Assembly: GCF_029866485.1 (NCBI RefSeq)
Contig: NZ_CP092332.1
Coordinates: forward strand, 1,798,001 to 1,862,000
Direction: 5' to 3'
Length of the DNA: 64,000 bases
Source: Flavobacterium keumense
GTDB lineage: Bacteria; Bacteroidota; Bacteroidia; Flavobacteriales; Flavobacteriaceae
This document shows, piece by piece, positions 7,664 to 16,023 of this stretch. The position numbers and the translations under genes are program-made. The notes under the pieces were generated by a model that worked only from the letters and a program-made list of their open reading frames with translations, was not told where the DNA came from and made no database searches. How positions within the stretch are numbered: the first letter of the stretch is position 1; each line of letters starts with the position of its first letter.

Positions 7664-7753
7664 ATCTATTTGAATAAAAAAAACATCATTTTTTGAACGT
7701 GTTTTTTAATTGTTTCATTTTCTTTGTTTTAGAGATCAAATAAGATTTGTTTT

Positions 7754-8887
7754 TTAATAAGTAACGTGTTCTATAATTTCTAAACCATAACCAATCATAC
7801 CCACACGCTTACTTTGACTAGTATTGGTAACAAGTCGTATTTTTGAGATGTCTAAGTCATGTAAAATTTGTGCACCAATTCCAAAATCTTTGGTGTCAAT
7901 GATAATTTTTGGTGCTTCCATTTCTCCCTCGGCTTGTAATTGTTTCAATTCGGCAATTCTATTTAATAAATTTATAGATTGCATATCTTGATTGATAAAT
8001 ATGACTGCTCCTTTTCCTTTTTCATTAATGGTTTGAAACATTTTATCCAATTGGTGATCGGCATTGTGAGTTAGAGTTCCCAATAAGTCATTATTGACTT
8101 GAGACGAATTGATACGGGTCAATACAGGCTCTCCTAAATTCCAAGTCCCTTTAGTCAAAGCGATATGAACTTGTTTATTTGTGGTTTGTTCGTAGGCTCT
8201 TAATCTGAAGGTTCCAAAACGAGTAGTAATATCAAAGTCTTCTTTTTTGACAATCAAACTGTCATGTTGTACCCGGTAAGCTACTAGATCTTCAATAGAA
8301 ACTAATTTCAGATCGAATTTTTTTGCAATTGTATATAATTCAGGTAGACGAGCCATACTACCATCTTCATTCATTATCTCTACAATGACTCCAGCGGGTT
8401 TGAATCCCGCTAGACGGGCAAAGTCAATAGCGGCTTCTGTATGTCCTGTTCTTCGTAATACGCCACCTTGTTTGGCAATCAAAGGGAAAATATGTCCTGG
8501 ACGGCCTAAATCATGTGGTTTAGTGTCAGGATTAACAAAGGATAATATAGTTTTTGCACGGTCAGCTGCCGAAATTCCAGTAGTTACACCATGCCCTCTC
8601 AAATCGACAGAAACCGTAAAGGCAGTTTCCATAGGGTCGGTATTGTTAGTTACCATCCTGTGTAGTCCTAATTCTTTGCAACGATTTTCAGTCAATGGAG
8701 CGCAAATTAAGCCTCTTCCATGAGTAGCCATGAAGTTAATCATTTCAGGAGTTACTTTTTCAGCTGCTGCCAAGAAATCACCTTCATTTTCTCTATTTTC
8801 ATCATCTACTACAATAATAACCTTGCCTTGTCGAATATCTTCTATGGCTTCTTCAATAGTATTGAGTTGTATTTTAGTTGTTGTCAT
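7754..8887 (-). CDS. ribB: 3,4-dihydroxy-2-butanone-4-phosphate synthase with degenerate GTP cyclohydrolase II domain
   Basis: The N-terminal half (to about residue 205) is an intact DHBP synthase, which converts ribulose 5-phosphate to the four-carbon riboflavin precursor. [11 protein letters not shown] supplies the acidic metal/substrate residues and [14 protein letters not shown] and NEDGSMAR are also present. The C-terminal half keeps the fold of GTP cyclohydrolase II ([27 protein letters not shown]) but lacks the three zinc Cys: SSQ replaces the usual SEC, and THNAD replaces RCDCG. The catalytic RQEGRxIGL is NQDMQSINL. It therefore should work only as RibB, with RibA supplied elsewhere. 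The ATG at 8885-8887 is preferred to a TTG 12 bases upstream. It is the last gene of a six-gene minus-strand run, 8 bases after the permease gene. Confidence 0.9.
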   Translation of the reverse strand: MTTTKIQLNTIEEAIEDIRQGKVIIVVDDENRENEGDFLAAAEKVTPEMINFMATHGRGLICAPLTENRCKELGLHRMVTNNTDPMETAFTVSVDLRGHGVTTGISAADRAKTILSFVNPDTKPHDLGRPGHIFPLIAKQGGVLRRTGHTEAAIDFARLAGFKPAGVIVEIMNEDGSMARLPELYTIAKKFDLKLVSIEDLVAYRVQHDSLIVKKEDFDITTRFGTFRLRAYEQTTNKQVHIALTKGTWNLGEPVLTRINSSQVNNDLLGTLTHNADHQLDKMFQTINEKGKGAVIFINQDMQSINLLNRIAELKQLQAEGEMEAPKIIIDTKDFGIGAQILHDLDISKIRLVTNTSQSKRVGMIGYGLEIIEHVTY

Positions 8888-8895
8888 GTGTTGGT

Positions 8896-10335
8896 TCAAT
8901 TTTGTGAAGGAAAGAATTTCTTAACTATTTTTTGAAATGGAGCAAGGACGATATCAATATTTACTAATCCAATATCATTTGTAGCACGGTAGGTTAATAG
9001 AATGGCTAATGGACTTAAAATGAATGAAGACATCCAGGACCCAATAAAAGGAGTTAGTCCACCTTCTTGTGAAATTCGTTTTCCAAATGTGTTAATAAAG
9101 TGAAACGAAATAAAAATGAGTACGGCAAATACCACCGGAAGTCCTAGACCTCCTTTTCTAATAATAGCGCCTAAAGGGGCCCCTATGAAGAACATCAAGA
9201 AACATGCAAAAGCGATAACAAACTTATCATACAAAGCAATTAAATGTCCGTTAATGTTTTCTTGTTTTCGTTTGAATTCCAAATTAGAGTTTTCAATAGA
9301 ATACTTTACACTTTCTACATTGCTATTGGTTAGGTTAAGCAAGTCTAATTGTTGTTGTGGAGTAAACAATGCTAATACATTTTTTGGAACCACTTTTTTA
9401 GGGTGTTTTGCAATTGTAATAGGTCGTGTGGCTTTTTGAATACCCACTCTTTGGTTGATATTTTCTGAAAAAGAAATGATTTCTGTTTTGAATGTTTTAT
9501 TTAAGGAATCAAGCGTATAATTCAATTCGTTAGCACTCAACATAGTATTGGTATTAGTAACGCTTTCATCGTTTAGATCGACTTTGTTTAATTCTGATAA
9601 ATCAATATTGATAATGTCTTTTTTAAAGGCACTTTTTACAAAAGGCATTTTAGGTCGATCTTCATAATTTTTAGGCAAAATATCTTCGTAGTAGTTGCCA
9701 TCGTTTAGGATTAGTTGTAGGATGTTAGAATCCTTGCTACTAATTAATTTTCCATCTTTGGCTTTAATTACAATTCTACTACCATCACCTAAATCTGTCT
9801 TTTTATGAATGGTAATTCCTGATAGTAGGTTGCCATCTTCTCCAGATTTTTTATTGACTTTGATGTTGTAGCTACCTACATCGCTAAATTGTCCTTCTGC
9901 AATTGCCAAAGCAGGTTGGGCTTGTGCAATATTTTTTCTAAAATTGATGAATTTATATTCTGCAAAGGGAATCACATTGTTAGCAAAAAAGAAGGCAGCA
10001 ATACTAAATAAACTGATTAAAATAAAAAGAGGGCGTAAGGTTCTTTGTAATGAAATCCCTGCTGATTTCATTGCTGCTAATTCATAGTTTTCGGAGAAAT
10101 CCCCAAACGACATTATCGAAGCCAATAAGATCGATAAGGGCAGTACTAGCGGAATCATTCGAGGCATGGAGAATACTAAAAATTTTAGAATCATATAGAT
10201 GTCTAAATCTTTACCTGCAAGTTCTGCAATTAATAGCCAAACGGTTTGGAGTATGAATATAAAAAAAAGGATTACAAATACTACTGTAAAAGTAATCAGA
10301 AAGGTTTTTAAAATGTATTTATCAAGAATTTTCAC
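8896..10335 (-). CDS. LptF/LptG-family lipopolysaccharide export permease
   Basis: This 479-residue protein has the YjgP/YjgQ layout: two or three membrane helices at the N-terminus (from [20 protein letters not shown]), a large periplasmic beta-jellyroll region (about residues 120-360), and a C-terminal bundle of membrane helices ([20 protein letters not shown] onward). Conserved family text includes [18 protein letters not shown] and the cytoplasmic coupling region [17 protein letters not shown], which contacts the LptB ATPase. It transports lipopolysaccharide from the inner membrane towards the outer membrane. Whether it is the LptF or LptG partner cannot be decided. It follows lolA by 7 bases, so two envelope-lipid transport functions are co-transcribed. 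Confidence 0.92.
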   Translation of the reverse strand: MKILDKYILKTFLITFTVVFVILFFIFILQTVWLLIAELAGKDLDIYMILKFLVFSMPRMIPLVLPLSILLASIMSFGDFSENYELAAMKSAGISLQRTLRPLFILISLFSIAAFFFANNVIPFAEYKFINFRKNIAQAQPALAIAEGQFSDVGSYNIKVNKKSGEDGNLLSGITIHKKTDLGDGSRIVIKAKDGKLISSKDSNILQLILNDGNYYEDILPKNYEDRPKMPFVKSAFKKDIINIDLSELNKVDLNDESVTNTNTMLSANELNYTLDSLNKTFKTEIISFSENINQRVGIQKATRPITIAKHPKKVVPKNVLALFTPQQQLDLLNLTNSNVESVKYSIENSNLEFKRKQENINGHLIALYDKFVIAFACFLMFFIGAPLGAIIRKGGLGLPVVFAVLIFISFHFINTFGKRISQEGGLTPFIGSWMSSFILSPLAILLTYRATNDIGLVNIDIVLAPFQKIVKKFFPSQN

Positions 10336-10342
10336 CGAGAGA

Positions 10343-10993
10343 CTAATCTAATGTATTGATGTAATAGTTCGGATATTTATTTTTTGCAAAGGTAAATTGA
10401 TTTTTTGGTAAAGGCGTGTTAGTTTTAAAAGAAGTAACAGTCAAGGTAGTTTTAGTTCCTTTTTTACCCACTTCTATTATGTTGTATATGTTTTTAGTTT
10501 GAGTGTCTATTCCAAGTAATATTTCTTTTCGTTGGTCTTTTGAACTTATTGGAACTAATTTTACATATTGAATTTTTTTACCTTTAACAGTTGTAGCTTC
10601 GTTCAAGGTGTATTTGTAACCCGAATTAAAAAAGGTCAACATTTTAGTAGGGGTAACAGTGGTGTTATCATTTTCATCCACTTTAGAGATGGTAATTTCT
10701 TCATCTTCAGGAACGATAGTATAGATTTTTTTACCATCAAATAACTTAGTGATTCCCATAAAATTTAAAACATATTGATTGCCTTTTAATATCACATTTC
10801 CTTTACTATCTTGATTGATATTTTCTTTTGCATTGGAAAGCGAATATTTAAAATCAATTACAATAGAAGTATAGCTTTTCACTTTTGTTGCAACTTCATC
10901 CAAAAGCGCTTTGGCTTTCTTGTCTTGCGCTTGAGCGTTCCAACTCAATATTAAAATTCCTGTAATAAGTATATTTTTAAAACTAGTCATCAA
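10343..10993 (-). CDS. lolA: LolA-like periplasmic lipoprotein carrier
   Basis: A signal peptide (ILITGILILSWNAQAQ) is followed by a domain with the LolA pattern: YTSIVIDFKYSL, SKGNVILKGNQYVLNFMG, a DGKKIYTIVPEDEEI strand pair, and NPLPKNQF-like text near the end (NTPLPKNQFTF). LolA ferries lipoproteins from the inner-membrane LolCDE complex to the outer membrane. At 216 residues the length is typical. Bacteroidota LolA homologues are divergent, so a role in carrying other amphiphiles is possible. It lies between ftsK (24-base gap) and the LPS permease gene, an order fitting an envelope-biogenesis operon. Confidence 0.85.
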   Translation of the reverse strand: MMTSFKNILITGILILSWNAQAQDKKAKALLDEVATKVKSYTSIVIDFKYSLSNAKENINQDSKGNVILKGNQYVLNFMGITKLFDGKKIYTIVPEDEEITISKVDENDNTTVTPTKMLTFFNSGYKYTLNEATTVKGKKIQYVKLVPISSKDQRKEILLGIDTQTKNIYNIIEVGKKGTKTTLTVTSFKTNTPLPKNQFTFAKNKYPNYYINTLD

Positions 10994-11017
10994 TGTGTCT
11001 TTACGTTATTTAATCGG

Positions 11018-13492
11018 TTAATTTTGTTCGTTATTAAAGAATTCCTCTAAAGCCATTATGTCAGTAATGTTAACATTACGTGCTTTGCTTCCTTCAAATG
11101 GACCAACAATTCCAGCTGCTTCTAATTGATCAATCAAACGACCAGCTCTGTTGTATCCTAATTTTAGTTTCCTTTGTAATAAAGAGGCCGAACCTTGTTG
11201 GGCATTAACAATGATTTCAGCAGCTTCTCTAAATAATGAATCTCTTTCAGAAATATCAAAATCAAGTCCTATACCTGAGGTTTCTTCTCCAATGAATTCT
11301 GGAAGTAAATAAGCTGTAGCGTATGCTTTTTGTGAACCAATAAATTCTGTAATTTTTTCAACTTCAGGAGTATCTACGAAGGCACATTGTACACGTACTA
11401 CATCATTCCCGTTGGAATATAATAAATCACCTCGTCCAATTAATTGATCAGCCCCTTGCGTGTCTAAAATAGTTCTCGAATCAATTTTTGAAGTTACTCT
11501 AAAAGCAATTCGGGCAGGGAAGTTGGCTTTAATTAAACCTGTAATTACGTTTACCGACGGACGTTGTGTCGCGATGATTAAGTGGATTCCAATCGCACGC
11601 GCTAATTGTGCTAAACGCGCTATAGGCACTTCCACTTCTTTACCAGCGGTCATAATCAAATCGGCAAACTCATCTACTACCAAAACGATGTAAGGTAAAA
11701 AGCGATGGCCGTTTTCAGGATTTAATTTTCTGGATTTGAATTTTTCATTGTATTCTTTAATGTTACGCACCATAGCGTCTTTCAACAAAGAATAACGGTT
11801 GTCCATTTCTACACAAAGCGAGTTTAATGTATTGACTACTTTCGCATTATCAGTGATAATAGCGTCATCACAATCAGGTAATTTAGCTAAATAATGTCTT
11901 TCAATTTTATTGAAAAGGGTTAATTCTACTTTCTTTGGATCTACCAAAACGAATTTCACTTCAGCAGGGTGTTTTTTGTACAAAAGCGAAGTTAATACGG
12001 CATTCAATCCAACTGATTTTCCTTGACCAGTTGCTCCAGCCATTAACAGGTGAGGCATTTTGGCCAAATCTACTACGAAAGTTTCATTCGAAATAGTTTT
12101 ACCTAAAGCAATAGGTAATTCCATTTCGGCTTCTTGAAATTTGGTTGAACCAATAGCACTTTTCATCGATACCATAGTTGGGTTCTTGTTAGGCACCTCG
12201 ATTCCAATTGTTCCTTTTCCTGGTATAGGAGCAATGATACGAATTCCTAAAGCTGAAAGTGATAGCGCAATATCGTCTTCTAAGCTTTTGATTTTTGAAA
12301 TACGAATTCCTGCTTCGGGAACAATTTCATATAAAGTCACCGAAGGGCCAACAGTAGCTTTGATTTGTGCAATTTCAATTTTGTAGTTGCGAAGTGTATC
12401 TACAATTTTGTTTTTGTTTTCTTCTAATTCTTCTTGATTGATTGTAATTCCGCCACTTGAATATTCTTTTAATAAATCAATGGTTGGGAATTTATAGTTG
12501 GATAATTCTAAAGTAGGGTCAAATAATCCAAAATCAGCTACTAATCGAGAGGCTAAATTTTCTTCAACGATATCCTCTTCTTCCGCTTTTTCAATGACAA
12601 AAGCTTCGTCATTAGTAGTAATAATAGTAGGCTCTTTGTGAATAGGGGGAGGTGTTGGAGTAAAAGGCTGAGTTGCAATTGGCTCAACAATCGGTTTTGG
12701 CAAAGTGTCTAAATTGATTTCAGATGAAGAACTAATGGTTGGTTTTAGGGCTTCTTTGTTGATTTCAAATTGTGAAGTAGGTGTTTTTAGATGAATTCCA
12801 TCTAATTCCTCGTCTTTTTCTTCTTCCACTGTTGGAACAGCATATTCTTCTAAGTTATAACTACTTTCAGTAGATTTCTCAGGACTAACAGTTATTTTGG
12901 ATTCGATTTCTTTCTTCGAATTTTCAATAAAATTATGGATAGACTCTGGAGAAACTTTGATTTTAAAAATGAGGTAAATTACTAAACCAAAGATAAGAAT
13001 TAATAGCGTACCTGTTTTACCGATATAATCTTGTAAAAACAAATTCATTTCGTATCCAATAACACCACCTAACTCAGGTGCTGAGGTAGCAAAAAATCCA
13101 AAGATTATAGAAACGATAATCATGGCAAATAAATCCCAAAACCAAGTAGTTCTCAATTTACCTAGAGGAATTCCTAAAAACAAATACAATCCTGTTAGGA
13201 AAAATAAGCGTACAAAAAGGAAAGAAGCAACACCAAAACCTTGGTACACCAAAATATCAGATAAGTAAGCTCCAAATTTTCCTAGCCAATTGTCAACAGT
13301 TACATTTCTGTCTGTCAATTTTGCTACAGCACTTTGATCGGCTTGGCCATGTATATAAAAGGATATGAAAGCTACTAGTAGTGCAATTGAAAATAACACT
13401 AAAAGACTACCCAATACAATTTTATTTTGTTTGGATAATTTCCACGGTTTCTTTTCCGTAACTTCAGATTCGTTTTTAATTTTCTTTGCCAT
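11018..13492 (-). CDS. ftsK: FtsK/SpoIIIE-type DNA translocase
   Basis: The 824-residue protein has about four N-terminal membrane helices (residues ~25-180), an acidic Pro/Thr-rich linker (to ~320), and a C-terminal motor. The motor holds Walker A (MAGATGQGKSVGLN, about residue 486), Walker B (PYIVLVVDEFADLI), the RLAQLARAIGIHLIIATQRPS helix-strand typical of FtsK, and a terminal winged-helix gamma domain (QRKLKLGYNRAGRLIDQLEAAGIVGP) that reads KOPS-like polarity sites. It pumps chromosomal DNA through the division septum and activates XerCD at dif. It is shorter than E. coli FtsK because of a short linker, as in many Bacteroidota. Confidence 0.96.
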   Translation of the reverse strand: MAKKIKNESEVTEKKPWKLSKQNKIVLGSLLVLFSIALLVAFISFYIHGQADQSAVAKLTDRNVTVDNWLGKFGAYLSDILVYQGFGVASFLFVRLFFLTGLYLFLGIPLGKLRTTWFWDLFAMIIVSIIFGFFATSAPELGGVIGYEMNLFLQDYIGKTGTLLILIFGLVIYLIFKIKVSPESIHNFIENSKKEIESKITVSPEKSTESSYNLEEYAVPTVEEEKDEELDGIHLKTPTSQFEINKEALKPTISSSSEINLDTLPKPIVEPIATQPFTPTPPPIHKEPTIITTNDEAFVIEKAEEEDIVEENLASRLVADFGLFDPTLELSNYKFPTIDLLKEYSSGGITINQEELEENKNKIVDTLRNYKIEIAQIKATVGPSVTLYEIVPEAGIRISKIKSLEDDIALSLSALGIRIIAPIPGKGTIGIEVPNKNPTMVSMKSAIGSTKFQEAEMELPIALGKTISNETFVVDLAKMPHLLMAGATGQGKSVGLNAVLTSLLYKKHPAEVKFVLVDPKKVELTLFNKIERHYLAKLPDCDDAIITDNAKVVNTLNSLCVEMDNRYSLLKDAMVRNIKEYNEKFKSRKLNPENGHRFLPYIVLVVDEFADLIMTAGKEVEVPIARLAQLARAIGIHLIIATQRPSVNVITGLIKANFPARIAFRVTSKIDSRTILDTQGADQLIGRGDLLYSNGNDVVRVQCAFVDTPEVEKITEFIGSQKAYATAYLLPEFIGEETSGIGLDFDISERDSLFREAAEIIVNAQQGSASLLQRKLKLGYNRAGRLIDQLEAAGIVGPFEGSKARNVNITDIMALEEFFNNEQN

Positions 13493-13517
13493 TCTTAATT
13501 ATTGAAGTGTTCTAAAA

Positions 13518-13889
13518 TTAGAATTTTGGTAGGTATATCACTAAACCAATAATTATTGCAGTTATTGCTGCAAAAAATACAGCCCCAGCCGCAATATCTT
13601 TGATAAAGCCAATACGTTCATGGTATTCTGGATGAATAAAATCGGCTATTTTTTCAACAGCTGTATTGAGTCCTTCAATACTCATTACTAATCCTATGGC
13701 AAAGATTTGGAAAAGCCATTCTGTTGGGGTAATATTAAAATAAAAACCAGCAATTGTCATCAAGATTCCAAGAGAAAATTGTGTCATTACACTGTGTTCT
13801 GTAGTAATTAATTTGAAAGCGCCCTTGTAAGCAAAAGTGACACTTTTTAATCGTCCTGAAACAAATCGATTATCTTTTTGAAATTCCAT
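13518..13889 (-). CDS. dgkA: Diacylglycerol kinase family membrane protein
   Basis: This 123-residue integral membrane protein has three helices and the DgkA signature: SIEGLNTAVEKIADFIHPEY with the catalytic Glu and Asn, then GFIKDIAAGAVFFAAI. The family phosphorylates diacylglycerol (Gram-negative type) or undecaprenol (Gram-positive and some others), recycling membrane lipids; the sequence does not settle the substrate. It lies 10 bases after tpx and 25 bases before ftsK on the same strand. Confidence 0.9.
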   Translation of the reverse strand: MEFQKDNRFVSGRLKSVTFAYKGAFKLITTEHSVMTQFSLGILMTIAGFYFNITPTEWLFQIFAIGLVMSIEGLNTAVEKIADFIHPEYHERIGFIKDIAAGAVFFAAITAIIIGLVIYLPKF

Positions 13890-13899
13890 TGACGTAGTA

Positions 13900-14397
13900 T
13901 TAAAGTACAGCTAATGCTGCTTCGTAATTAGGTTCGTTAGCAATTTCTTGAACTTGTTCTGTATGTAAAATAGTTCCTTTTTCGTCAATTACAATTACGG
14001 CTCTAGAATGTAAACCGGCTAAAACACCATCAGTAATTTCTAAACCATTGGTTTTACCAAAGCTTCCATCTTTAAAATCAGAAAGATTGACTACATTCTC
14101 AATTCCTTCAGCACCACAAAAACGCTTTTGAGCAAATGGCAAATCTCTTGAAATGCAAAGTACAACAGTGTTATGTAAGTTGGCTGCTGTTTCGTTAAAT
14201 TTTCTAACCGATGCAGCGCAAGTTCCTGTATCAATACTTGGAAAAATATTTAGTACGACTCTTTTACCTGAAAAATCAGCTAGAGTAGCAATTGAAAGAT
14301 CATTTTTTACTAACTTAAAATCAGCTAGTTGAGTACCAATTTTTGGCAATTCACCTGAAGTGTGCACTGGATTTCCTCCTAATGTTATAGTTGACAT
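13900..14397 (-). CDS. tpx: Thiol peroxidase
   Basis: An atypical 2-Cys peroxiredoxin of 165 residues. The peroxidatic Cys60 lies in PSIDTGTCAASVRKFNE and the resolving Cys94 in AQKRFCGAEG, the same spacing as E. coli Tpx. It reduces alkyl hydroperoxides using thioredoxin. It is the first gene of the minus-strand run tpx-dgkA-ftsK-lolA-lptF/G-ribB; the biological link to the envelope genes is not obvious. Confidence 0.95.
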   Translation of the reverse strand: MSTITLGGNPVHTSGELPKIGTQLADFKLVKNDLSIATLADFSGKRVVLNIFPSIDTGTCAASVRKFNETAANLHNTVVLCISRDLPFAQKRFCGAEGIENVVNLSDFKDGSFGKTNGLEITDGVLAGLHSRAVIVIDEKGTILHTEQVQEIANEPNYEAALAVL

Positions 14398-14504
14398 ACT
14401 ATGTGTTTTTAATTGAGTTTCAAAAGTATGAAAATTAATTCAGATTTTAGATTGAAGTGGCACTTTTCTATGGATAACACAATAAAAAATAAGAAATCCA
14501 AGTA

Positions 14505-14531
14505 TAAAAAAAACGCACCCTGTTGGGTACG
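14505..14531 (-). terminator. Intrinsic terminator of the prx-trx unit
   Basis: On the minus strand the hairpin CGTACCC-AACA-GGGTGCG is followed by T8, 28 bases after the stop of the DUF6952-like gene. Confidence 0.8.
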
Positions 14532-14558
14532 TTCATACTGTATTTATGTGAATTCCAT

Positions 14559-14816
14559 TTATTTGTCAATTGAACCTAAAACACGTTTCATAAAAGTATT
14601 TAGAGCTTCTTTTTTATCCACACCATCCTTTACTAGTTTTTGTACTTCTAAAGCACCATACATATTTGAAATTAATTCGCCAATAACATCTAATTCTTCA
14701 TCTTTTAGTGACGGAATTTCAGTCATTGCTTCTAATACTTCAATAGTTTCGATAATATAATCTTGATCGTTATCTTCGATGAATTGAGTTAAATGTTTAA
14801 TAACGGGTAATTTCAT
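14559..14816 (-). CDS. Small acidic protein, DUF6952-like
   Basis: This 85-residue, all-helical acidic protein (KHLTQFIEDNDQDYIIETI, then LDVIGELISNMYGALEVQKL) has no signal or membrane segment. I associate it with DUF6952, a family found next to thioredoxin and peroxiredoxin genes in Flavobacteriaceae; that naming is from memory. It is 19 bases downstream of the thioredoxin gene and is the last gene before the terminator, so a role in the same thiol-redox system is likely but unproven. Confidence 0.8.
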   Translation of the reverse strand: MKLPVIKHLTQFIEDNDQDYIIETIEVLEAMTEIPSLKDEELDVIGELISNMYGALEVQKLVKDGVDKKEALNTFMKRVLGSIDK

Positions 14817-14835
14817 AAGTGTGTGGTTTTATTTA

Positions 14836-15144
14836 TTAAGCAATTTCATTTACTAAATCAGCTAATACTTCTTGTTTGTTCGTTTGTGTTTCGTTGACTA
14901 ATTTTCCATTTACGAATGTAGCAAACGTAGGCAGGTTGCTTACATTAGCTAATTTTCTTGATTCTGGAGAATTTTCGGCATCAACTAACACAAAAGTCAA
15001 TCCCTCATTTTCTGAAGCCAATTTTTTGAATTTTGGTTTCATGATTCGGCAATTGCCACACCAAGAGGCAGAAAACTGAACCACCACTTTTTCGTTTTTT
15101 GATACTAAGTCCTGTAAGGTGTCTTCGTTTAATTCGATTAACAT
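14836..15144 (-). CDS. Thioredoxin-family protein
   Basis: The 102-residue single-domain thioredoxin fold has the active site FSASWCGNCRIMKPK with Cys29 and Cys32. The WCGNC centre replaces the canonical WCGPC; Pro-to-Asn in the CxxC changes redox potential in known thioredoxins. The cis-Pro loop is present as VSNLPTFATF. It lies about 100 bases downstream of the typical 2-Cys peroxiredoxin on the same strand and is the likely reductant for it or for Tpx. Confidence 0.9.
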   Translation of the reverse strand: MLIELNEDTLQDLVSKNEKVVVQFSASWCGNCRIMKPKFKKLASENEGLTFVLVDAENSPESRKLANVSNLPTFATFVNGKLVNETQTNKQEVLADLVNEIA

Positions 15145-15180
15145 AGCTTTATATTTTTAATTTCAATGGCAACATCAATT

Positions 15181-15209
15181 AACAATCTCAATAAGCTATT
15201 GAGATTGTT
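15181..15209. repeat. Perfect 13-bp inverted repeat between peroxiredoxin and thioredoxin genes
   Basis: AACAATCTCAATA, AGC loop, TATTGAGATTGTT. There is no T-run on the minus strand after it, so it is more likely an RNA processing or stabilising hairpin, or a leaky attenuator, than a full terminator. Confidence 0.6.
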
Positions 15210-15242
15210 ATTGTTTCTTGATATTGTAATTGAACTGTATTA

Positions 15243-15881
15243 TTAGTGAGATCCTAAATAAGCAGCAGTACTGTTTCTATCAGCTGTCATTGCTTCTTTA
15301 CCAGCTTCCCAGTTAGCAGGACACACTTCTCCTTTTTCTTGAACGTGTGTGTATGCGTCAACTAAACGTAAATATTCGTTTACATTACGTCCTAATGGCA
15401 TATCGTTTACACTTTCGTGGAAAATCTTACCAGTTTCATCGATTAAGTAAGTAGCTCTGTAGGTTACATTAGAACCTTCCACGATTACTGTGTCTAATTC
15501 TTCGTTATATTCAGCACTTTCTACATCAAGAATTCCTAAAATGTTAGATAAGTTTCTTGTAGTATCTGCTAACAATGGATAAGTAACACCTTCAATACCA
15601 CCATTATTTTTAGGAGTATTTAACCAAGCAAAGTGAACTTCGTTAGTATCGCAAGAAGCACCAATTACAATAGTGTTTCTTTTTTCGAATTCTGGTAAAG
15701 CAGCTTGAAAAGCGTGTAACTCAGTTGGACAAACGAAAGTGAAATCTTTTGGATACCAAAATAATAATACTTTTTTGTTGTTTTTTGTAGCTTCTTCAAA
15801 AATGTTGATTCTTAAATTATCTCCCATTTCAGAGATAGCATCGACAGTGATGTTTGGGAATTTTTTTCCTACTAATGACAT
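15243..15881 (-). CDS. Typical 2-Cys peroxiredoxin (AhpC/Prx1 type)
   Basis: The 212-residue protein reduces hydrogen peroxide and alkyl hydroperoxides. The peroxidatic Cys51 is in YPKDFTFVCPTELHAFQ and the resolving Cys187 in KGEVCPANWEAG. The GGIEGVTYPLLADT stretch resembles the GGLG motif that makes these enzymes sensitive to over-oxidation, though here it reads GGIEG. It heads the unit peroxiredoxin-thioredoxin-DUF6952-like gene and has a TACATTTG element upstream. Confidence 0.94.
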   Translation of the reverse strand: MSLVGKKFPNITVDAISEMGDNLRINIFEEATKNNKKVLLFWYPKDFTFVCPTELHAFQAALPEFEKRNTIVIGASCDTNEVHFAWLNTPKNNGGIEGVTYPLLADTTRNLSNILGILDVESAEYNEELDTVIVEGSNVTYRATYLIDETGKIFHESVNDMPLGRNVNEYLRLVDAYTHVQEKGEVCPANWEAGKEAMTADRNSTAAYLGSH

Positions 15882-15914
15882 ATTGTTTGTTTTTAAGTTA
15901 AAAATTTATTGGTG

Positions 15915-15922
15915 CAAATGTA
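15915..15922 (-). promoter_or_regulatory. -7 element of the peroxiredoxin promoter
   Basis: TACATTTG on the minus strand, 34 bases before the start codon. No TTG is found at the expected -33 distance, so only half of the consensus is present. Confidence 0.45.
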
Positions 15923-16023
15923 GCCCACACATAAAGATAGTAAAATAAATTTTAATTATAAAAATTTATTAAGCAATAATTTATTACTATTAATTTGGTT
16001 GAAATAAAATGTAAGTTGTTGAT

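Noticed and set aside
7421..7673. Two overlapping plus-strand open frames
   Set aside because: They cross tRNA-Ser(TGA) in antisense and its terminator; the text is tRNA-derived.
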